Source: Schistocephalus solidus
Lineage: Eukaryota > Platyhelminthes > Cestoda > Diphyllobothriidea > Diphyllobothriidae
Length of the DNA: 64,000 bases
Direction of reading: 5' to 3'
NCBI GenBank assembly: GCA_017591395.1
Contig: WEDG01000449.1
Span: 62,001-126,000 of the forward strand
Within the stretch, counting starts at the first letter, position 1, and each line of letters begins with the position of its first letter. Position numbers and translations under genes: made by a program. Below the pieces are notes generated by a model. That model did no database searches and was not told where the DNA came from. It saw only the letters and a list, made by a program, of their open reading frames with translations. Shown piece after piece: positions 54,893 to 64,000 of the stretch.

Positions 54893-55300
54893 GTGGTGCT
54901 CGGGTGTGAGCTTCAAGGCACGGCGGAATGAGTGAGTTCCGGAAGGAATCGGTCAGCGTTCATCAACCAATGCAAGTCAATATTCCCGATCTAAACCAAC
55001 AAGACAACGAGCTCGTTGCTCAATGGTTAGAGCGTTGGATTTCTGCCCAACAGGTCGTGGGTTCCAGCTTCGAGTGATGCACAACCTGGTGCAGGGTGTG
55101 ACTGGCTGACGATGGCTAATGAGCCGAAAATAGCAATTTAATCTCCATTATTGTTGCAGGCATTTGTCATCTCCAATACTAGCTGCTGTGCTGCTTCCGG
55201 CGGGGCTCGAGACTGAACCCCAAGGTAGAACACGACGAGTGAGTTCTGTTTGCAATCGTGAGCCTTCATCGATGCGTAGTAAATTTACTGTAAATTTACA
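54893..55300 (+). mobile_element. tRNA-headed SINE, copy B, preceded by a partial unit
   Basis: An upstream partial tail (GCTCGGGTGTGAGCTTCAAG, GAGTGAGTTCC) leads into the leader, the tRNA-like head (A box TTGCTCAATGGTTAG from 55015; B box GGTTCCAGCTTC near 55060), the body with a hammerhead at 55100-55145, and a tail (GGGGCTCGAGACTG, GAGTGAGTTCTG, GAGCCTTCATCGATGC) that repeats the upstream partial unit. This means at least 1.3 units in tandem. AAATTTACTGTAAATTTAC follows at 55281-55299. Confidence 0.8.
55100..55145 (+). ncRNA. Hammerhead-like motif in SINE copy B
   Basis: Stem I 5' strand GACTGG is identical to copy A; the core CTGACGA is allowed by the family (variable sixth-to-eighth base); stem II GGCT/AGCC has loop AATG; GAAA is intact. 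Stem III and the stem I 3' strand have decayed, so it is probably inactive. Confidence 0.5.
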
Positions 55301-56349
55301 AGTGGAACGCGAATGCTTAAAATACTACTTAACGTTTTGAAGATTGTACACTTTTTCGTGCGAGCTGCTATGCTGACGTCCTGCTTTGAAAACAACCCTT
55401 TGCAAAGCGCTGATTCCGAACAGAAGATGCGGCCCCTGCATTTTCGTTAGAAGAATCCTATTATTAAATTGGATGGGAAAACAAATGAGGAACCATTTTG
55501 TTCCAGCAAATAATGTTAACTCATCACATAAACTACTAGAACAGGCAGTGCAATATGGCTAAATGTATCTAAGGGCAATCTATTTTTAGGGGTTAGCTCT
55601 GATGTTCTTCCTGAATAAAGATTCTGTCAGTTTTTCTAATTTGTCTTTTCGCTTGATGCAGTTTTTATCCGAAAAGCTGGCTCGTAAAAGGGGTTACTTT
55701 GCTTTTGGAGAATAGCTAATATTTGCATCTACTGGGCTTTTGTGACCACAGTCTTTAGGTAAACTATTCCTGGGTTGTAGAATTCGTTAAAATTGTTCAC
55801 ATAAATGAGAACAATTCATTTCTTAATATAAGTAAGTCATCGAGGGCATGGCGATTTTATTGGTATGAAGCCAGATAGAATGACTCACTTCCCTATGAAG
55901 CTCCGAAAACCTCTTGACATTGTGTTGTCTTCTAGACAGCTAAATGCTTACTCTTACCAAACATATTCTTACTAAATTGAAGTTTTTTTAGTAGCGGAGT
56001 GTTTTCTTAACACAGCAATGGATGTGTTAGGAGGTACAGAAAGTTACCAGAATCTCCTAGATTTTAGAATTCTTTTAAATCCTTCCGTCTCTATCGGCAA
56101 AATAGTCGAAAGTAGAAAACTCACTTTTATAAAACGTTACTTGTCTTCCGTTCTTCGCAATTGAATTACTATGACCACTCATCATTTGACATAAAACATC
56201 TTCTATTCTAACCCTATAGCTACAGGTTTTATGGCTTTAGTTAGTCTGAGCATAGAGATACTCTTTTCTCTAATAGGAGTAATATTTGAGTTCAAATTGC
56301 ATATATAATTAAAGAAAAAGACTACTCGACCATCGAATTAATTTGATTA
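55301..56349. other. No gene recognised
   Basis: AT-rich, unassigned. Confidence 0.45.
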
Positions 56350-56910
56350 TCATTCTGAGTTTTCTAGACCGTACAGGCATCTGTGGTCTGATGTAGGAGC
56401 GATGACAGTAAAAGCAGCAGGTTTTGAGGTATACAACCCAAACACCACTGAAGAATGCAGGTCTGGAGGTGACGGTGTGGGGCTCCGTATATCGAGCATC
56501 GATCGATCCATCGATTGTTGGAGTTCTCATTTAAGTCACAGGCTTCAATCAATTCTCGGTATATCTTGCGTTCAGTGTGTGCTATTATCTTCGGGGTTGC
56601 GATGGTGGACTCCTGATCCATTTGGAATTTGAAGACAGTGATAATTCGTTGCCCCGTCGCACGGCAAACTTATATTCGTGTATGTTCGATCAGTGCATAC
56701 GTTCAGTCTGATTTTCTAGACACAAAGAAAGTTTAGAAACAGGATAGAGTAAATACCAAAGACTGCTCCTTGGGTTTGATTAAGTTTTTTTATTTTGATG
56801 ACCCTGTTGCTCATGGTAATTTTAAACGTTTGGCCATTCCAACTCCTAGCTACGTAGACCCGAGATCAGTTACTACTAAAACGTCCTTAATATATGACAA
56901 TGCTTGGTGG
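56350..56910 (-). pseudogene. Penelope-like element H, GIY-YIG end
   Basis: Minus strand: ALSYIKDVLVVTDLGST (about 56905-56855), LGVGMAKRLKLP, then a decayed GIY-YIG core, and a clear tail TPKIIAHTERKIYRELIEA with NNRWIDRCSIYGAPH (56600-56470). It aligns with PLE F along its length. A degraded GAAAACTCAGA near 56363 stands where the hammerhead motif is expected. Several stops. Confidence 0.8.
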
Positions 56911-58944
56911 TGATTCTATTTGGGTCAGCTGGGAACCCATGCGTCGGTAGACGAGTATCAGCATAATCTCCGGATTGTCATTCTGAACAAGTGTGTATCA
57001 AAGCTGGAGGACCTCGGATGCGTTCTCCTTCTGTTTGTGTACTGTTCGCTCCTCCTATTTAAATCCATTTGAAGAGCGCTGTCATGGAGCTTTAGCTGTT
57101 AGCTACCGGGTGGTTGCTCTTACAACTGATAAGTTGTATCGTGTTAATTTTTGTACAGTAATTTGTTGTTTCACTTTCTCCGTCAGGATTTCGCCTGACG
57201 AGCACATCAAAAAAAGGGCTGCTACCGTTTCTATACTTCTTTGATCATGAATTGTTAAACAAGGGGATGTTGCATTGAGTGGGTTATAGACATTACATAA
57301 CGACCGCTTCCTGGCGATAGCAAACATTTCCTCAACATAACGGCGCGAAAAGGCCTACTCAGATGAATAAGAAAAGTATTCTAATGGTCGTCCAGTATTC
57401 TTTTCCTTCTTAAGTCATAAAAATCACTCTTAAATCGGGGGTTTGTAAACGATAACTTTTACAAGAATTCACACATTTTATCAGCAAACCCCGCCTTCGC
57501 TTCCTTTATGCCAATTGAATATAGCTAGGCATGTCATAACTGCATTAAAAAATGTGAAACTTGGAACGCCCTATTTATATACAGATAATGAAAAATAGTA
57601 GATATTTTATTCCTTTTCTTCCTGAAACGATTTTCATTGCTACTTTTCCCGTCAGTATTTTCTCATATGAAGATATTTACCAACCGAATTAGTGTGTTTC
57701 CTTCTACCAGTGGGCGTGAATAATGACTTTTCATTTTTTGTGCGACTAAGAACCTACGTTCCTCAATCAGTTACTTCAAACGACAATTTTAATATCAATT
57801 GTCATGCCGTCGATCCTATCCCGCAGACCTTGCCGGCTGCCGTTGTACATTAGGCTTGCAATAATCCGTAATCCGTGGATATGGCTTTTTGGGGATTATT
57901 GCTCGTCACGTTCAAAAAGCCACGACTGGCAATCACCAAGAAATTCTTTGTCTTCTCGATAGTGCACGCAGTAGGTTAATTGGAATGCGCTCTATGCTGG
58001 GCAATTAGGGTGGCAGTGTTTAAACAAAAACAAAACTCCATTTTGATACCAGCCCCTTTACCCAGTGTACGCAGTGAGCTTCCGGGCAGCTACGCAGTTT
58101 AAATGAGGCCTTTGACAGATTTAATTCCACTAAAAATAGCAGACAATTTGACTGAGGGAGGTGTTGCGATTTGCTGCAACAGTGATGCCTACCGGCATTT
58201 GCCAATTAGGCAGTACGTGACCAAAATAATTGTAATTTTCTACTTGCCGTTGGCTTGACTGTTTAGTGTTTGGAATAAAACGTAATGAATTTTTTGTTTT
58301 CATTGAAGGAAGTTTATAATGAATCTTTTATTTTAGCAATATAAGCATGTTTCAACTTTTTTTCATTTCTTCTTATATAAAAAATCTACTGTCTTGGCAT
58401 GCTTGAAAGCAACGTACCATACACAAGGTACTACAGGCAAATGCGAGTGCAATACTTTCGTTCAATCGGAATTATAAAATTCAATGGAAACCTGGAGGAA
58501 GCATTTTAAGCATCTTGGATAAGTACTGCAGAACATTTAATGTACAGAAACATCCACGGTGGCAGTAGGTATTCGCAAACTTCCTATCTGGGTTTTCAGG
58601 TTTTAGGTGCACTGAGACTGGATTGTGTCAACTTTCTACGCACAATATGAGCGCGTAGTTGTTCCACAGCACTCCGATCCAAAAACGAAAACGTTTTCAA
58701 TTTTTAGATAATCTTTGATTGTTTTAACCATCCGAAACTTAAATGAATGAAAGCAAAATGGAAAAATAGCAGTTCAAGGCATGGGAAGCAGATAAACGTG
58801 CATTAGCACTGCTTTATATCTCAAGGAAAGTGGTCTACTTGCAGACCACAGTACTCAGAAGGCTTCGAATCAGTAATATATGCCCGTTTTCAATATGGTA
58901 TGACGAAATGGTCTGAAAGGGATGGAAAAACGCACTGTGCCTAA
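56911..58944. other. No gene recognised
   Basis: A short inverted pair GGCTTTTTG / CAAAAAGCC lies at about 57882-57922. Otherwise unassigned. Confidence 0.4.
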
Positions 58945-59460
58945 TCGAAGTCTTCTGCGACGACTTCACCGGATGCTGCACGGTTGCATCCCGTAAGCGA
59001 TATGCGCATTGTTTCTAAATCTTGTATGCATAAACATTCAAACAAACACATTCCGCATGAAAGTAAACTTGGGCGAAAGACATCAAAAGTCAACTTTCAG
59101 CACATATGATGCCAGTTATACCGTAGAGTTCCGACGCGGTTCACCGAATGCTGCGCAGCCTGGTGGTACAGGGATAATGGCTTGCACGTGGAGTAGTTCT
59201 AAATGATAGCAGACCTAAGGTGCATCTACCACACTCTATCTTCTCTCACCCGCCTGTGCCCGATGTAAAGACAGAGTCAAAAAGACCGGGGCATGATCGG
59301 GAGCAGGTGGCTGGCGCAGCCGGAGCCTCCCTTGATGTGTCCCTACACCTGACTCAGATTCAACGGAGTGGGCGTGTCATAAAAATTCCAGGTGGCTGGT
59401 ACGACGTGAGCCTGCACCTACGCGTGCCACCACGCCTCCCATGTTAGGCATCTCTTAATG
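58945..59460 (-). repeat. Dispersed repeat R1, copy 3, with a small extra fragment
   Basis: The minus strand of 59125-59320 aligns with 14910-15125 over most of its length. CGACGACTTCACCGGATGCT at 58958-58977 resembles CGACGCGGTTCACCGAATGC at 59132-59151, so a second partial unit lies in tandem. CCAGCCACCTG occurs again near 59390-59400. The 75-codon frame at 59220-59447 runs antisense through the repeat and is not taken as a gene. Confidence 0.65.
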
Positions 59461-60883
59461 GATCGCAACTCGAATAATGCCTGCCATGCTCTGATCTGTT
59501 TTGTTCCAGCGCATCCACCATGCGGCACGTTACGGGGCACACTAGACATACAATGAAGCTAAATGAGCTCCAGTTCACGCTTATTTAAAGTAAGTGAGGA
59601 TTCTAGAGGGAAAATACAACAATGCCTCATGCAAAATTGATACCAATACCAGCAAGGTCCAAGTCGATTATGTCGATCGGCGAAATCGTGCTTTACTGAA
59701 AGCGTTTTTTCTGCAAACGTTACGCAGGGTGATTTTTAGTGATGAGTGATTTGTTCTTGTTAAACGCCATTTTTTTAGTGAGTTTTGTTTAGAGCGCTGT
59801 CCTGGACCTGGTTTTAGTTCCTATTTACCTAAGGAGAAGCAGTTTTGTATTGTATCTTTGAATAGGCCGAGGTGCTAACACTGTTTGGATCTGGCTTAAT
59901 GTGTTTCATGCGTACAGGTCACCAGCACAAACATTTAACGTGAAAACCTGTTTTAAGAGAATGAACCTTTAAAGGCTCAAGCATTCTCTTGGTTTTAGCT
60001 AGTGGACCGCAATCTCTAATTAAAGCGAAATTCCCATCTGGAGATGACGCTGGAAAATTAGCATTTACAGCACTACCGCCACTAAGATATTTTTTACCCA
60101 ATGAGAACTGGTGCATTAATTGCGAGAAACTGTTACTTAGCTAAATTTTCTGTGTTCTTAATAAAGAACGCCCGATAGATTACGTATATCTCATGCGAAG
60201 AAAATATGCGTCATCTCTCAGTATCAATAAGTATCAGGACATCTTTAGAGCTTGCTTGTTTCGGCGTTCCTGATAATAACCTCCGTGCCGATCTTTCACC
60301 ACTGCCTCACCCATTAACTTAACAATCATGGATCGCAATAATTAATCACCCGAAGTTACCGACAAACAGTCCATAGAACAACTTATCAGAAAATAGCCTG
60401 TCTGTCTCACCCAAATGAAGGGAAAATATCTAATCAACTTTGCCCAACCACTTTATGAAAGCATCGATTTTCCCTGGAGATTTACGTGAATTGCCTCCAA
60501 GTACACAGTTGAAATAGACACATAAGTCCCGAGGAAGACTTTACTTCGACTATGATTTTAAATTTCTACTACCTTCTGCTAGTAGGGGATGCATGGTAGC
60601 TTGGCGGATAAAGCAAGTTACATGTTGCGCAGTATAGATAAAGCTTACTAGCAAAACAACATCGAAAAGCTTTTAAGTCAGTTTGCTGCTCCATTACCAA
60701 AACCGTGTGCATGCTTTTGAAGTTGTTACTGGCTTCGGGAAGAAAATGTACCCACCGCAGAGATGTTTTCCAAAAAGATGTACCTGTTAGAGAGAGAACC
60801 AGTATTTATGGCTTAGCATTTAAACGGCTTAATTTGTATCAACGTTTTCGATGAGTAAGTAAAAACTCCGTATTATAAGACAA
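59461..60883. other. No gene recognised
   Basis: Unassigned. Confidence 0.4.
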
Positions 60884-61128
60884 GAGAATAGGATATCTCC
60901 AGCATTGCCGGTAGGCTTACGCTAAATTACGAAAAACATTTGCCCATTGCCGTGTTTCAAAAATAGCCTTAACGTTATCTTTAATAAATACGTAAACTCA
61001 AACCCCAGATGCAACTTAAAAATAACGTTAACCCTCCTTTAACACTACGCCCGATCTTCACACTAAACCTACCCCCTATCACCCTGAACGTAGCCTGAGG
61101 TCATCTGTGTTTGGAGGTTCTATTCCTC
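60884..61128. repeat. R2 element, 245 bp, inverted ends and telomere-like interior
   Basis: The left end GAGAATAGGATATCTCCAGC (60884-60903) continues with ATTGCCGGTAGGCTTACGCT, like the 13.4 kb copy (GGTAGGTTTGCGTTAAATT). The right end GGAGGTTCTATTCCTC (61113-61128) is the inverted counterpart. The interior has TTAACCCTCC, CTAAACCTACCCCC and similar units. Confidence 0.6.
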
Positions 61129-62981
61129 AGTCGTTAATTTATTATTAAGATTTTCCCATCTTCAGCATACTAGCTCTTGACGTCTGTCTGGTACCACTGC
61201 TGTGACCTAAAAGTCAGCAGTATACTGGGCTCAGAACAATTCGCTCTCTCTATATGGGGCATGCGCCATCGGGGTGTATAGTCGGCTTAAATTATTTGAT
61301 TCTATAAGCCAAAATAAAGTATGCATTCATCATGGTCACATTAGATGGACTAGGTACCTGTTTGATAACTTATTTCACGATATTAGGCAGGGATTTAAAG
61401 ATCTGCTTCAACTGTTTGTCTCGAGGATGAAAAGTTCTAAATCCTGCTTAAGGACGCTTTCAGCTCGCATGATTGTGCCATAGCTTCTTCTTTCACTCGC
61501 GCTGGATGGAGATTTGCTAGCCTAAAAGCAAGCATTGACCCAACGAAACTTTCTTAGGCCGTAACATAGCGCCTAGCTCATCCCATAGTAAAGAATGATA
61601 GAAAATGCTACGAACACGCATTCTTCATGTTTGGAATCACAACTGCATGAAATCAGAATAAGAGCGCTAGTTTCTAATTACTGCCAAATGCTACGTAGAG
61701 CACAAGGTCGCAGAATGATTTAACTTCCTACAGGTTACTCGTCCTCCTGCCATTAGGCCACAGCGGAGTTATCGAATCAGCGCTTCGCAGGATGGCAAAA
61801 ACTGCCGATCTTATCGGTTTGCGTGATTTTAGATAGCAAATAACTCCACATTGACTGCCAAAAGTTTGAACTCGCTAACTGAACTGAGTCCGGAGGGTGT
61901 TTTTCCACTTTTATCAGCCGAGAGGGTGTCCTCATCAGTATCTCGTTTCCATATCTCTGATTTACAAAAACCAGACGAATCGCATCTGGCGAACGTCAGT
62001 AGCTCTCGTTCAGGCGAACTTCTGAGCTGGCAATATACTTCCACCAAAGCGATGGGCTGCAATCGCTTCAAAAGTTCTCACAGGGCAAAAAGTGGGCTGA
62101 TGCAACAAAGTGTTACTTGAACGATCAAAAGCTCTCTACTGCGTGGCCATTACGCGGAATCTCGCGCTTTAAATTTAAAAATAGATGATCTTGACAACAA
62201 CAGCTGCAGGTAGGCAGGTATTGAGTCAGAGGCTTCCGCGCTGATCGTCGTCCTATTACCTGGCCTATCTCGCACACAAGACACAGATTAGGACGTGGAT
62301 GAGGTGTCTTCCAAAAACCGAAACATGCTGCCAGCTGTGATGGATGGGAGGATCAGAGCGCTAATGCCCTACAACTTGGCGCTTTGGAACGGTTTAAGTT
62401 TATAACCAGCATACATTTATATAGGATTGCCTACTATCGACACCAGGGAAAACATTTGATGAACTGCGAATTTCGGAGGTGGGGTAAAATAATACTTCCA
62501 AACTCTGAGGATAGTGTGAAATGGATTAATCACACATGTCATGTCATGGCGCGGATTATTCTGACTTTGAGGGCTAATCAACATACCAAAGGGTTAGCGT
62601 AGTTGCCGTGGTATTTATGCCTTAAACGCGATAAAAATGCTTCAGGATGAATTTCCATTTCTTCTGTAGAAGTGTTTGGTTTAACGGAGATTCATATAAC
62701 TACACATGCATTCACGTCAGTTTGAGATGTTTTATTTCGTTAACTGTGTGAAAAAGTTGCCTGAAAAGCATTATACCATATTTTTTCAACAATCCTAGAT
62801 CAGAATTTTCATAATGAAAGCAAGAAAGCGTATTGGCCAAAAATTCATAATATTTTTGGCTAATATTATGTGACAGTCCATCTTCGGCCTCATTAGTCTT
62901 TTAAGTTATTGGACACCCATTGCCAATTAACATGCCGCATAATTATTTTACATGGCCACATTTTGAAAAGCTCATGACCTT
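61129..62981. other. No gene recognised
   Basis: A stretch at 61829-62120 is open on both strands for 80-89 codons, with no family recognised. GCGTGGCCATTACGCGG at 62141-62157 resembles a block in PLE fragment I (51370-51386) and may be a small PLE 3' remnant. Confidence 0.35.
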
Positions 62982-63051
62982 GAGGAAATTCGAACCCGCA
63001 TCAGTAAACACAAGAATAAGGTACAGCTGATGTCTTAATCTCCTAAAAGTT
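62982..63051 (-). other. tRNA-like relic (possible SINE head or tRNA pseudogene)
   Basis: Minus strand: GGAGATTAAGAC (weak A-box region), CATCAG and CTGATG that pair as an anticodon-type stem around a long loop, then GCGGGTTCGAATTTCC (good B box). No acceptor stem. Could be chance. Confidence 0.3.
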
Positions 63052-64000
63052 TTTACAATTTAGTCACTAATTTTAAGCAAATCTTACGGTGTAAATCTCG
63101 GTGAATTTCAAGTGTAACAGTAGTTTGGGTGAGCAACTGAACCCAAAATTAAAAAAACTTGAGTTTGTTCGTTCGCTGCCACGTATCACGGGCAGTTCGA
63201 TTGGGATTTTTATCATAACCATGCCCATAATTTCACGAGTTCGAAACGCACCGATGCGATTGGTCAGTTAGAGAAAAGTATACTACAAACGCATATGGAT
63301 ATCTAAAAGGATTTTAAAATTGTGTTCCCACAGCAATTTGCCACACCAAAAGGCCTCAGAGTCACCTAGAGAGCGTTAATCTCCGCATATAACGCACATA
63401 TTACGTCGTTATGGTTAGATATCCACGTTTCTTAACTATCTTGCCACTAAAATACAGCCATGTTACTTTTACTGCTTCCTTGTAAGGAGAAACTTTTTTT
63501 AACAAGTGAACATGGAAGTCTAGTTTTTCAAATCGATTACTAGGGTCGGGTGGTAGGTCGGTCGTTTCACCTAAGGGTCTGTAGCTCTGCAAAATTAACA
63601 CTAAATTTCACGCAGCTATGTCGACTGCTTACCTTTATCCAATTATGACATATTGGTAAGACATTTCTATATAAATTCTACTTGCTTTGTGTTATTATAA
63701 GAGACCTTGTTTTATAGCACATTTAAATCACCTGAGCTCTCAAATGGACTCTTACCTAGAATTTTTTCATATTACATACTGTAGTTAGGTATGCATCATT
63801 CGTGCGCAATGCACCTGGCTAATCTCTATTTGCACAGTTTTCACGGTTTATTGCCGCAATTTGTGGAATATTTCAGCTTTGAGATGAGAGAAGTTCATTC
63901 TATTGCAGCTGCACTGTAGAGCGTTGACTCATCGGCGTGTGACGTAGATTCTTCCACCAGCTTCCCAGTGAAACATAGTTTTTTGTTCGTTTGCTGGGGA
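63052..64000. other. No gene recognised
   Basis: Unassigned to the end of the window. Confidence 0.45.

Noticed and set aside
54687..54893. Frame with a long Ile-Tyr run
   Set aside because: Same cause: (AT)n runs next to SINE B, with the end of PLE G at its start.
62141..62168. PLE 3' remnant
   Set aside because: Only a block of under 30 bases resembles PLE fragment I; too short to call as a feature.

Overview
This window looks like non-genic nuclear DNA from a metazoan, most likely a flatworm (platyhelminth; a tapeworm or fluke is my best guess, not proven). It is AT-rich. I found no recognisable host exon and no bacterial-type operon. The recognisable content is almost all decayed retroelements: CR1/jockey-type non-LTR retrotransposons, many Penelope-like elements (PLEs, reverse transcriptase plus GIY-YIG endonuclease), and a tRNA-headed SINE family. 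Degenerate TTAGGG-type sequence is also present, as in many animals.

Layout. 0-5.5 kb: two CR1-like elements placed head to head (minus 1-1995, plus 2020-4200) and a third 3' fragment (4985-5455). 5.5-13.4 kb: nothing recognised. 13.4-16.5 kb: telomere-like patches, one copy of a short element with inverted ends and telomere-like interior (called R2 here), a solo R2 end, and a dispersed repeat R1. 20.6-25.9 kb: a PLE on the plus strand, an R2 copy, a PLE 3' fragment, a SINE, an (AT)n run, and the best preserved PLE open frame on the minus strand (24438-25497). 29.4 kb: a solo PLE terminal repeat. 31.3-36.4 kb: tandem duplications of different ages and a tRNA-like SINE fragment. 38 kb: a SINE copy. 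45.9-48.8 kb: two PLE fragments and a SINE copy. 51.3 kb: a PLE terminal fragment. 53.9-56.9 kb: three PLE fragments, (AT)n runs and the second long SINE. 59-61 kb: R1 and R2 copies. The rest is unassigned.

The main discovery is a set of hammerhead-ribozyme-like motifs. The SINE at 24.0-24.4 kb has a tRNA-like Pol III head followed by a complete hammerhead fold at 24180-24224: stem I, CTGATGA, stem II, GAAA, a loopless palindromic stem III, and a UU cleavage context. A second SINE copy at 48.7 kb keeps stem I through compensating changes. The three better SINE copies share a common leader, and two of them end in sequence like that leader, as expected if tandem multimers are cut into units. 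The PLEs carry a related motif in their terminal repeats (CTGATGA, a stem, then GAAACGTC). This resembles published knowledge of hammerheads in schistosome SINE-like Sm-alpha and in PLE terminal repeats, but the family, the palindromic stem III and the pairing of the two element types here deserve testing.
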